Assembly: GCF_001746415.1 (NCBI RefSeq)
Contig: NZ_MEHJ01000001.1
Location: 2,439,001 to 2,503,000, forward strand
Origin: Streptomyces agglomeratus
GTDB lineage: Bacteria; Actinomycetota; Actinomycetes; Streptomycetales; Streptomycetaceae
Direction: 5' to 3'
Length of the DNA: 64,000 bases
Numbering within the stretch: the first letter of the stretch is position 1; each line of letters begins with the position of its first letter. Positions 36,830 through 43,729 of the stretch are shown here, one piece after another. Position numbers and translations under genes: made by a program. The notes beneath the pieces were generated by a model. The model ran no database searches and was not told the DNA's origin. It saw only the letters and a program-made list of their open reading frames with translations.

Positions 36830-37278
36830 ACAGCGCCTGCGAGACCCAGTCAACGCCACTGCACTCCGTGTCGGTTGCGGGAGCGGTGGTGCGCGAGGAC
36901 GGGCGACTCCTGGCGATCCGCCGAGCGGACAACGGAAGGTGGGAACTCCCAGGCGGAGTCCTCGAACTCACCGAGGCCCCGGAGGAGGGCGTAGCCCGCG
37001 AGGTCTGGGAAGAGACCGGCATCCGGGTCGAGGTAGACGAGCTGACCGGGGTCTACAAGAACACGACGCGAGGCATCGTGGCCCTGGTGTTCAGGTGCAA
37101 GCCTGCCGGAGGCAGCGAACGAACCTCCACCGAGTCGACGGCAGTTGATTGGCTCACGCCCGCTGAAGTCTCCGAGCGGATGGCCGAGGTCTACGCGATC
37201 CGGCTGCTCGACGCTCTCGACGGGGGCGGGCCCCATGTCCGGAGCCATGACGGCAAGCACCTGATCCAAGCGCGGTAA
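36823..37278 (+). CDS. Nudix hydrolase, Pif-like candidate
   Basis: 151 residues. A complete Nudix box GX5EX7REUXEEXGU is present: it begins GGVLELTEAPEEG and ends REVWEETGI (about residues 44-67). The pSAM2 immunity protein Pif, which blocks redundant transfer between carriers, also has a Nudix motif, and this gene occupies the divergent position next to korSA; that match is inference. No ribosome site precedes the ATG at 36823, which lies inside an operator-like sequence, so the mRNA may be leaderless; ATG at 36811 is an alternative. Confidence 0.85.
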   Translation: MSNSACETQSTPLHSVSVAGAVVREDGRLLAIRRADNGRWELPGGVLELTEAPEEGVAREVWEETGIRVEVDELTGVYKNTTRGIVALVFRCKPAGGSERTSTESTAVDWLTPAEVSERMAEVYAIRLLDALDGGGPHVRSHDGKHLIQAR

Positions 37279-37315
37279 GAGTTTCCCTACTTCATCAAGC
37301 ACCCGGCTCCGCGTT

Positions 37316-37380
37316 CCGCTCCGCCGGGCGGGCTTCCCGGCTCCGCTCCGCGCGACGCTCCTGCCTTCGGCCCGCTCCGC
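37316..37380 (+). repeat. Three direct repeats of CCGCTCCGC
   Basis: Perfect copies start at 37316, 37343 and 37372 (spacing 27 and 29). A further CGCTCCG is at 37493. Clustered short direct repeats are the form of sequence recognised by TraB/FtsK-type translocases in Streptomyces plasmids. Confidence 0.8.
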
Positions 37381-37558
37381 GCGCGCTGCGCCGACGCCCG
37401 CCCCTGCGAGTGGGACAGGCCCGAGGGCATGAGCCGAGCCCCCAACCGGCGCCGCGGTTCCCTCTCCCTCACCGACATGCCTCCGGCGGGGGCGCTCCGG
37501 CTCCGGGATGGCGGGGGCGCCGCACGCGGGTGTCGGCCGGTGGGGTGTGGCGGTGGGG

Positions 37559-37710
37559 AACTCCCATCCCGTCCGCCATCGACCCAGGACAAGCCGAGCA
37601 GACACGGCACCGGGCGTCCAGGTCGTTCGTACAGTGGCGCGCTCCACCTGGACGCCCGGCACCGCGCCTGCTCCACGGTGTGTGGGTCGACGGCAGACGG
37701 GATGGGAGTT
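37559..37710. repeat. 65-bp imperfect inverted repeat with 22-base spacer
   Basis: Left arm 37559-37623 and right arm 37646-37710 match at 51 of 65 positions by eye: the outer 15 bp and the inner 13 bp are perfect, with most mismatches in one internal block. It could extrude as a cruciform or fold as a long hairpin in single-stranded DNA. Confidence 0.9.
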
Positions 37711-37821
37711 GGGGGCGAGCTGATCGGGCGGATGCTCTCCTTAGTCGTCGCCCCAGATATGCGGTAGCCACCTGACAACTGGTTCTGTAGCTTGCCCCCA
37801 TGACCTACAACCGAAGGGGCA

Positions 37822-38244
37822 ATGCCGCGTAGGCGCCCCTCAGCCCTCCGGGGCGAGTTCCCCATCCACCTTCTGCGACAGCGACGGTACCCGCTCATAG
37901 ATCGCCTTTCGGGGTCTTGCACAGCCGACCTGCGCCGCTTGGAGCGGACCCGCTTCTGGCCCGAGGCCACAGAGGAAGCGTTCTGGCACTGGCAGGCCTT
38001 TGCCCATGGCCCCGTCAGACAACTTGTAGATCCACTCTTAGGTCCTGATTGCGGCATTCCTGAGTGTGGGTGCTACGGCGCCGGCTTCCGTGAGCACCTC
38101 GAAGCCGTGCTTCACGCGCTGCCCAGGAAGAGCGCACGTGAGTTGCGCGCCCTTGTGCGGACCCTCGATGAGAAGATTCTGGCAAGGGCCAAGGTCATCC
38201 CGGCTGACAGCCTGGACGCGCCCTGGTGGCGAGGCCAGCTCTAG
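37822..38244 (+). CDS. Hypothetical cargo protein
   Basis: 140 residues. Contains FWPEATEEAFWHWQAFAHG, then a short cysteine cluster (CGIPECGCYG) and a helical Arg/Leu-rich part (HALPRKSARELRALVRTLDE). ATG at 37822 is preceded by GAAGGGG at slightly short spacing. I do not recognise a family. Codon use looks less GC3-biased than host genes. Confidence 0.6.
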   Translation: MPRRRPSALRGEFPIHLLRQRRYPLIDRLSGSCTADLRRLERTRFWPEATEEAFWHWQAFAHGPVRQLVDPLLGPDCGIPECGCYGAGFREHLEAVLHALPRKSARELRALVRTLDEKILARAKVIPADSLDAPWWRGQL

Positions 38245-38425
38245 GATCAAGGGCGGCCGTCTCGGTTTCCTTCTCATTCAGCCCCGTTCAGGGCCGTTCA
38301 GACGGGACGTGCAGCGCTCCCAACACCGGTGACTAGCCGCCCATGAACGCAGGCGAACGGCCCTGTGCGCAGCCCACCACCCACCACCACAGTTGGAAAG
38401 AGCGCTGTTCGCCGGCCAGACGTGG
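38245..38425. other. Short intergenic region with CCGTTCAG direct repeats
   Basis: Between convergent cargo genes. Two copies of CCGTTCAG lie near 38282-38300. No terminator of clear form seen. Confidence 0.35.
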
Positions 38426-38971
38426 CTACAAATGGCGGGCGTCCGGGCTGAGGATGGCTGGATCTTCGGATCGCAGCCGGAACTTTGCATGGACGCCGAG
38501 GCTGTTGCGTGCGGCAATGTAGAACTCATCACGCTTCTCCTGAAACTCCCGGAACGCCCTCATCCAGTCGTCTGACGTACCTGGGCGCATGTCTCGAACG
38601 AACTGTTCCAGTACCCAGGCATGCCGCTGTAGCGATCTGGCTGCCGAGATGGATTCCGCGTCTCCCATAAGGAGCACGGCTTCGAACGCATAGCCACGCT
38701 CAAGCTCAGCTTCGGCCAGCAGCTCCAGGCCGGCCTCCCTGGCGAGTGGCTGAGGCAGGTCGAAGAGTCCCTTGCCTGCAGCCAGACGACCTGCCAGCGA
38801 GGTGAACCTCTTGACCGCGTCGGCAAACCGGAGATAGCACTCCAGGCGACGTTCGTCCCACCGTGTGGAAAGTTGGCGCCGCCACCGAGATCTCTCCATC
38901 AGGGCTCCACCGACGTACGACGCAACCGCGCCGACGAGCACACCGATCAAGGTGAACAATTGTCCTGACAT
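38426..38971 (-). CDS. Single-pass membrane protein with helical cytoplasmic domain (cargo)
   Basis: 181 residues. N-terminal membrane helix (LFTLIGVLVGAVASYVGGAL) followed by basic ERSRWRRQL and a long helical domain (DERRLECYLRFADAVKRFTS, SLQRHAWVLEQFVRDMRPG). ATG at 38971 follows GGCGGGGGC; ATG at 38986 has no ribosome site. Unknown function; membrane-tethered helical proteins of this size are frequent accessory genes in Streptomyces elements. Confidence 0.75.
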   Translation of the reverse strand: MSGQLFTLIGVLVGAVASYVGGALMERSRWRRQLSTRWDERRLECYLRFADAVKRFTSLAGRLAAGKGLFDLPQPLAREAGLELLAEAELERGYAFEAVLLMGDAESISAARSLQRHAWVLEQFVRDMRPGTSDDWMRAFREFQEKRDEFYIAARNSLGVHAKFRLRSEDPAILSPDARHL

Positions 38972-39286
38972 GCCCCCGCCTATCATGTATCTGTCAGGAG
39001 AGAACATACGGCCGGAGGCTCTGACGCGTAAGGGCCTCAGGCTGGTATGAGAGCTGAACGGCCTTCTCAGCGGAGCCGGGATCAACGGCCGAATGCCACT
39101 ACATCTCCGGAGCCCTCGGGCAGTTGCTGTACCGCAGCGAAGTACAGCAACCCCAGCAACCGGCAGCACCCAGTACAGGCCCTCAGGGACTTCCGGGCGG
39201 CCTGTATGACCTCAAGTGACCGATCTTGCTAGAGCTACGGATCAGAAGGTGGCACCTTGGGCCGGTTGGCTGCCTCAGCAACCGAG
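38972..39286. other. Intergenic region of the element, with a 10-bp hairpin
   Basis: About 315 bases, visibly less GC-rich. A perfect inverted repeat (GTTGCTGTAC/GTACAGCAAC, 39123-39151) lies in it, followed by loose CAGCAACC and CAGTACAGG repeats. No gene called. Confidence 0.45.
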
Positions 39287-39583
39287 CTAACGTACCCGGA
39301 AGTAGGGGATTTGGCCGGGCGGACAGACGATCACCGAGTCGGGCCCACGCAGCACAAGCGCCCGCCCCACATGCTCTTCCAGGTAAGCCCTCAGCTTCTC
39401 AGCAAGCCCTTTGCGGATCTCGTCTTCACTCCCTCCCTGTCCCGGCTCCAGCGTGGTCCACGGGTCCTGGTGCTGGAACGCTGTGATGGCAGTTACCTGC
39501 ACGGTCTGGCCGTCTTCCATCAACGCCGTCACACGAAGCTGAGTCATGCCGTCCACCATGAGGTCTCGCAGGTGCTCACGCAC
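39287..39583 (-). CDS. Hypothetical protein near the right end of the element
   Basis: Up to 98 residues. VTALMEDGQTVQVTAITAFQ, then an acidic helix (SEDEIRKGLAEKLRAYLEEH) and VLRGPDSVIVCPPGQIP: a mixed alpha/beta small domain. GTG at 39583 has no clear ribosome site; ATG at 39559 or 39547 are alternatives. No family recognised. Confidence 0.5.
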   Translation of the reverse strand: MREHLRDLMVDGMTQLRVTALMEDGQTVQVTAITAFQHQDPWTTLEPGQGGSEDEIRKGLAEKLRAYLEEHVGRALVLRGPDSVIVCPPGQIPYFRVR

Positions 39584-39750
39584 GGGAGCCGGTCCGAATG
39601 GGTTCGATCATGTCTGGGAATTCCGGGCCGTCGCCGGGCCGTCCGAGAGCAGCCGAAGACGACCAACGTTGACAACCATCGACGGATAAGCCACAGGTCA
39701 CAGCGTTGGTCGCTCAAGAGGCCCCAGGTCAGCGAGGCCCCGCGTCACTT

Positions 39751-39763
39751 CTTCGGCTTCTGA
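39751..39763 (+). repeat. attR core: 13-bp repeat at right end of the element
   Basis: Identical to 28906-28918. Just beyond it lies a 12-bp terminator hairpin (39796-39825) that would follow the CAP gene directly if the element were removed. Confidence 0.7.
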
Positions 39764-39795
39764 TCCCGCTGCCGAGCCGGCACCCGCACAGCACG

Positions 39796-39825
39796 AAGGC
39801 CCCCGTCCACGACGACGGGGGCCTT
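39796..39825. terminator. Terminator, probably the native one of the CAP gene
   Basis: Perfect 12-bp arms (39796-39807 and 39814-39825) around CACGAC, followed on the plus strand by TGCTTT. It serves the convergent minus-strand flavodoxin gene now; before integration it would have lain about 33 bases after the CAP gene stop. Confidence 0.8.
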
Positions 39826-39857
39826 TGCTTTCGCGCATCGGCGCATTGCTCGCGGGG

Positions 39858-40460
39858 TCAGACGGTGACGGCTTCCCGGCCCGACGTGAAGACCCTGGCG
39901 GTCTGTGCGACCCGGCGCCCGAGGTGCTCGGCGGTGGCGATGTCCGCCTTGTGCACGCCCTCGGGACCCTCGTCCGAGTTGGTCTGGGCGCCGGCGCCGG
40001 AGAAGAAGCCGAGACGGTTGAGGTCGTTCTCGGAGCCCTCGGTCGAGTTCCAGCCGGGCTTGAGACCGAGGTTCACCCAATGCATGGCGTGCTGGGCGGC
40101 CAGCGTCTGGAAGTACTGGAGCGTGTGCAGCTTGTCGCCGCTCTTCGAGCCGCTGTTGGTGAAGCCCGCGGCGAGCTTGTCGTGCCAGGCCCCGGTGAAC
40201 CAGCGCTTGGAGGTCTCCTCGGCGAACCGGTGGAAGGCGCCGGACGCCGTCCCCATGTAGGTGGGCGAGCCGAAGACGATCGCGTCGGAGACGTCGAGCA
40301 GCTCCCACTGGTCGTCGGTGATCCCGTCGACGTTGATCAGGTGGACGATGGCGCCGACGTCGGCGGCACCGGCGCGGACGGCCTCGGCGATGACGGCCGT
40401 GTGGCCGAAGCCGGAGTGGTAGGCGATCGAGACAACGGGCTGAACAGCGGGGGTGGTCAC
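39858..40460 (-). CDS. Flavodoxin-like NAD(P)H-dependent oxidoreductase
   Basis: 200 residues. VSIAYHSGFGHTAVIAEAV is an FMN phosphate-binding loop, and AIVFGSPTYMGTASGAF and GFTNSGSKSGDKLHTLQYF are typical of WrbA/flavodoxin-family reductases. The GTG start at 40460 follows GAGGAGA. Divergent from an HxlR regulator that probably controls it; such pairs respond to quinone or electrophile stress in other bacteria (inferred). Confidence 0.9.
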   Translation of the reverse strand: MTTPAVQPVVSIAYHSGFGHTAVIAEAVRAGAADVGAIVHLINVDGITDDQWELLDVSDAIVFGSPTYMGTASGAFHRFAEETSKRWFTGAWHDKLAAGFTNSGSKSGDKLHTLQYFQTLAAQHAMHWVNLGLKPGWNSTEGSENDLNRLGFFSGAGAQTNSDEGPEGVHKADIATAEHLGRRVAQTARVFTSGREAVTV

Positions 40461-40512
40461 GGTGACGGTCTCCTCGTCGGCGCTTCTGCTCAATGGCGGA
40501 CACCAGAAGAAA

Positions 40513-40552
40513 AGCACTAACTTTCAGAAAGCGCAACCTGCTGGTTAGCGCT
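40513..40552. promoter_or_regulatory. Candidate HxlR operator in the divergent promoter region
   Basis: Half-sites AGCACTAAC (40513-40521) and GTTAGCGCT (40544-40552) match at 8 of 9 positions; the palindrome CTTTCAGAAAG lies between them. Located between the oxidoreductase and its divergent regulator. Confidence 0.55.
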
Positions 40553-40573
40553 ACCCCGGAGTATGCTGGCCCC

Positions 40574-40987
40574 ATGGACAGCACAGGGCAGCAGATTTGC
40601 GGCGACTTCGACTTCGACGTGTTCTCCCGGCTCTGCCCGTCGCGGGGCACGCTGGAGGACGTGACGGGACGCTGGGGCAGCCTGACGATCGGCGCCCTGC
40701 GCGAGGGCGGCACCCTGCGCTTCAACGAGCTGCGCCGCCGGGTCGACGGGGTGAGCGAGAAGATGCTGTCCCAGACGCTGCACGCGCTGGAGCGCGACGG
40801 GCTCGTCAGCCGGCAGGCACAGCCGACCAACCCGCCGCGCGTGGACTACGAGCTGACGCCCCTGGGGCAGGAGATCGGAGAACGGCTGCTCGCCCTCATC
40901 GAGCTGGTGGAGGGGCGCATGCCGGAGGTGCTGACGGCGCGGTCGCGCTACGACGAGAAGCACGGCGACCCGGGAGCGCGCGCCTAG
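40574..40987 (+). CDS. HxlR-family transcriptional regulator
   Basis: 137 residues. Winged helix typical of HxlR: VTGRWGSLTIGALREGG, RFNELRRRVDGVSEKMLSQTL, ALERDGLVSRQAQPTNPPRV and ELTPLGQEI. One cysteine in QQICGDFD and one in SRLCPSRG could act as redox sensors, as in several HxlR proteins (inferred). ATG at 40574 has little ribosome site, so the mRNA may be leaderless. Confidence 0.92.
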   Translation: MDSTGQQICGDFDFDVFSRLCPSRGTLEDVTGRWGSLTIGALREGGTLRFNELRRRVDGVSEKMLSQTLHALERDGLVSRQAQPTNPPRVDYELTPLGQEIGERLLALIELVEGRMPEVLTARSRYDEKHGDPGARA

Positions 40988-40989
40988 CT

Positions 40990-41859
40990 CTACAGAGGGC
41001 GGCGGCGGGAGACGGGCGGGCGCTGGCAGCGCGGGCAGAAGCAGCTGGAGCGATTCATCCAGGGGCGCCGGCGCATCGCCGTGCCGCAGCGCCGGCAGGG
41101 CTCGTCCTCACGCCCGTACGCGTCCAGGGACCGCTCGAAGTAGCCCGATTCGCCGTTCACGTTGACGTACAGGCTGTCGAAGCTGGTCCCGCCGACGGCG
41201 AGCGCGGCGTTCATGACGTCGCGCGCGTGGCCGAGCAGCTCGGCCGCGCGGGGGCGCGTGAGGGTCGCGGTGGGGCGGTCGTAGTGCAGCCGCGCGCGCC
41301 ACAGAGCCTCGTCCGCGTAGATGTTGCCGACGCCGCTGATCAGCGACTGGTCGAGCAGGGCGCGCTTGACGGTCGTACGTCGCAGGCGCAGCGCCGCGCA
41401 GAACGCGTCGTCGTCGAAGAGCGGGTCCAGCGGGTCCCGCGCGATGTGCGCGATGACGTCGGGAAGCCCGTCGGGCGCGTTGTCGTGCAGCGACAGCCCG
41501 CCGAAGGTGCGCTGGTCGACGAAGCGCAGCTCCGTACCGAGGGCGTCGTCGAAGCGCACCCGGATGCGCAGGTGCTTCTCGTCGGGGACGGTTTCCGGCT
41601 GCACCAGCAGCTGGCCGCTCATCCCGAGGTGGCCGAGTACGGAGGCGGCGGTGTCCTCCAGCGGCAGCCACAGGTACTTGCCGCGGCGGCGCGCGGCCCC
41701 GATGCGGTGCCCCTTGAGGCGTACGGCGAAGTCCTCACCGCCGGCGAGGTGGCGGCGTACCGCCCGGGGGTGCAGGACCTGCACCTCGGAGACGGTGCGG
41801 CCGGTGACCCAGCGCTCCAACCCGCGGCGCACGACTTCGACTTCGGGCAGCTCGGGCAC
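40990..41859 (-). CDS. mutM: Formamidopyrimidine-DNA glycosylase
   Basis: 289 residues. Removes oxidised purines such as 8-oxoguanine. The essential N-terminal PELPEVE (Pro2 nucleophile, Glu3) follows the GTG start at 41859; later [27 protein letters not shown], and the C-terminal zinc finger CRRCGTAM plus CFCPRCQRP. Same order mutM-rnc-rpmF as in other actinobacteria, transcribed with rnc. Confidence 0.97.
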   Translation of the reverse strand: MPELPEVEVVRRGLERWVTGRTVSEVQVLHPRAVRRHLAGGEDFAVRLKGHRIGAARRRGKYLWLPLEDTAASVLGHLGMSGQLLVQPETVPDEKHLRIRVRFDDALGTELRFVDQRTFGGLSLHDNAPDGLPDVIAHIARDPLDPLFDDDAFCAALRLRRTTVKRALLDQSLISGVGNIYADEALWRARLHYDRPTATLTRPRAAELLGHARDVMNAALAVGGTSFDSLYVNVNGESGYFERSLDAYGREDEPCRRCGTAMRRRPWMNRSSCFCPRCQRPPVSRRRPL

Positions 41860-41927
41860 GTTCGCAGCATACCGCTGTGCCCCCTGCCGGAGTCCGGCAG
41901 GGGGCACAGCGAGCCGTGCCGGCTGGC

Positions 41928-42752
41928 TCAGGCGGTGGGCTGGGCCGACGACGTCACGTCGTCGGCCGTGGCCTTGACCGGCGTCGCCGCGGCGGTGGCT
42001 TCGGCCGCCGCCGCGCGCTCGTCCGCGTCCGCGCGAATCGCGCGCCACGCGGACTCCGCCGCCTGCTGTTCCGCTTCCTTCTTGCTGCGGCCGGTGCCGG
42101 TGCCGTACGAGACACCACCGACGCGGGCAGCAGCAGTGAAGGTCTTCTCGTGGTCGGGTCCGGTCTCCGACACGAGGTACTCGGGAACACCGAGGCCCTC
42201 GCTCGCGGTGAGCTCCTGGAGACTGGTCTTCCAGTCCAGGCCCGCACCGAGGCTCGAAGACTTCTCGATCAGCGGGTCGAAGAGCCGGTGCACCAGTTCC
42301 GATGCGGCTCCGAGACCCTGGTCGAGATAGACCGCGCCGATCACCGCTTCGAGGGTGTCGGCGAGGATGGATGCCTTGTCCCTGCCACCCGTGCCCTCTT
42401 CGCCCCGGCCGAGCCGGATGAAGGAGCCGAGTTCGAGGCCGCGGCCCACCTCCGCCAGTGCACGAGAATTGACCACCGCGGCCCGCAGTTTGGCCAGCTG
42501 GCCTTCCGGCAGATCGGGGTGGGTCCGGTACAGCGTGTCCGTGACCACCAGCCCGAGCACGGAGTCCCCGAGGAACTCCAGACGCTCGTTGGTGGGCAGG
42601 CCGCCGTTCTCGTACGCGTACGAACGGTGGGTCAGCGCGCGCACCAGAAGGGCGGACTCGAGCTGATACCCGAGCCGCCCTTCCAGAAGCGTGTGGGACG
42701 AGGCCGTGTTCTCCGCCGGCTTCTTGGCGTTGTCCGCCTTGGCGTCAGACAT
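41928..42752 (-). CDS. rnc: Ribonuclease III
   Basis: 274 residues. Cleaves double-stranded RNA in rRNA processing; in S. coelicolor the gene is also called absB because it is needed for antibiotic production. The signature [16 protein letters not shown] holds metal-binding acids, [15 protein letters not shown] the second set; the C-terminal double-stranded RNA-binding domain has DWKTSLQEL and [21 protein letters not shown] 35-residue Ala/Thr tail follows. ATG at 42752 follows GAGAGG. Confidence 0.98.
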   Translation of the reverse strand: MSDAKADNAKKPAENTASSHTLLEGRLGYQLESALLVRALTHRSYAYENGGLPTNERLEFLGDSVLGLVVTDTLYRTHPDLPEGQLAKLRAAVVNSRALAEVGRGLELGSFIRLGRGEEGTGGRDKASILADTLEAVIGAVYLDQGLGAASELVHRLFDPLIEKSSSLGAGLDWKTSLQELTASEGLGVPEYLVSETGPDHEKTFTAAARVGGVSYGTGTGRSKKEAEQQAAESAWRAIRADADERAAAAEATAAATPVKATADDVTSSAQPTA

Positions 42753-42771
42753 CGTGCCTCTCACCAGCCGC

Positions 42772-42945
42772 TCAGACCTCGAGGACCTGGCGCTTGTTGT
42801 ACGTGCCGCAGCTCGGGCACGCGATGTGCTGGAGCTTCGGCTCCTGGCAACGCTCACACGAAACCAGGGTGGGGACCGCAGCCTTCCACTGCGACCGGCG
42901 GTGGCGCGTGTTGCTGCGCGACATCTTCCGCTTCGGAACAGCCAC
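42772..42945 (-). CDS. rpmF: 50S ribosomal protein L32
   Basis: 57 residues. [20 protein letters not shown] is the L32 signature, followed by a zinc ribbon CERCQEPK and [15 protein letters not shown] (the zinc-containing form). GTG at 42945 has AGGAGAAG upstream. Lies between DUF177 and rnc as in many bacteria. Confidence 0.97.
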   Translation of the reverse strand: MAVPKRKMSRSNTRHRRSQWKAAVPTLVSCERCQEPKLQHIACPSCGTYNKRQVLEV

Positions 42946-42947
42946 GG

Positions 42948-43589
42948 CTACTTCTCCTGCTTCTCGTCGACGCCCGACTCGGCGGCGTCGCCAATGTTGT
43001 CCTTCTCGCCGTCCTGGTTGGTCCCGGCGAGTCCTTGCAGTGCCGCCCATCGAATGTCGACGGCGTCATGGTTGTGATCGGGGTTCTCGTCCAGCCTGAT
43101 CCCGCACTGCGGGCACAGGCCGGGGCAGTCCTCCCGGCACACCGGCTGCATCGGCAGTGCGAGCACTACCGCATCACGCAGCACGGACTCGAGGTCGAAC
43201 AGACCGTCCTCGAGGTAGAGCGTGTCCTCGTCGTCCTCGTCGTCGTCGGCCGGTTCCGCTTTTGAGCGGCCACGGTCATCGGCGGCAGGGTACGAGAACA
43301 TCTCCTGGAAGTCCGCTGCAACGTCCAGCTCCAGCGGCTCCAGACACCTTACGCACTCCCCCTCGGCCGTCGCACGGGCGGTGCCTGTGACAAGCACCCC
43401 TTCCATGACGGATTCGAGGCGGAGCCTGAGATTGACCGGCGCGCCCTCGGGCACTCCGATGACCCCGTCGAGACCGAGGTCCTTGGGGGCGCCCACCGAG
43501 CGGGTCAGCCGCTGGAGCGCACCGGGACGCCGACCCAGCTCGTGCGTGTCGAACACGAGGGGGTTGCGGTGGTCGAGGTGGGCGTTCAG
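42948..43589 (-). CDS. YceD/DUF177-family protein
   Basis: 213 residues. Conserved companion of rpmF, involved in 23S rRNA metabolism in other bacteria. Core: [48 protein letters not shown] and CPGLCPQCG, with an Asp/Glu-rich insert. The expected family start aligns to LNAHLDHRN, whose first codon is CTG at 43589 with GCAGGAAGA four bases upstream. ATG at 43673 in frame gives 28 more residues without a ribosome site. The start is therefore unsettled. Stop is two bases from rpmF. Confidence 0.85.
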   Translation of the reverse strand: MNAHLDHRNPLVFDTHELGRRPGALQRLTRSVGAPKDLGLDGVIGVPEGAPVNLRLRLESVMEGVLVTGTARATAEGECVRCLEPLELDVAADFQEMFSYPAADDRGRSKAEPADDDEDDEDTLYLEDGLFDLESVLRDAVVLALPMQPVCREDCPGLCPQCGIRLDENPDHNHDAVDIRWAALQGLAGTNQDGEKDNIGDAAESGVDEKQEK

Positions 43590-43729
43590 GGGTCTTCCTG
43601 CTTTCGGTTCGCTGTGGTGGGCCGCCGTGTCGCCGTCGCGGAACGCGAAGCGGGCAGCCGTGATCGCGGGCATACGCGCGACCGAAGAGCCAGGATACTT
43701 GACGCTTCGCCCAGCGCCCAATCGGCGGC

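Larger units (their letters stand above)
37279..37821. other. Noncoding block with direct and inverted repeats: candidate origin or transfer locus
   Basis: About 540 bases without a credible gene. Left part: three copies of CCGCTCCGC (37316, 37343, 37372) in the same orientation. Right part: a 65-bp imperfect inverted repeat (37559-37710). Such features suit a replication origin, a cis-acting transfer locus (clt) or both. Long open frames across the repeat on both strands are by-products of the palindrome. Confidence 0.6.
28919..39763. mobile_element. AICE-like integrative and conjugative element, about 10.8 kb
   Basis: Bounded by 13-bp repeats. It contains an integrase and excisionase at the left end, a Rep, spread/transfer genes, an FtsK-type translocase, a GntR regulator of the KorSA kind and a divergent Nudix gene: the module order of pSAM2-type actinomycete integrative and conjugative elements, which transfer as double-stranded DNA via a single hexameric translocase. 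The size is also close to pSAM2 (about 11 kb). Noncoding 37279-37821 holds unusual repeats. Right-end cargo (37.8-39.6 kb) looks lower in GC than the core genes. Boundaries depend on the short repeat being the true att site. Confidence 0.85.

Noticed and set aside
37410-37801. Open frames on both strands over the 65-bp inverted repeat
   Set aside because: The similar peptides on both strands are a mirror effect of the palindrome; no ribosome site supports them.
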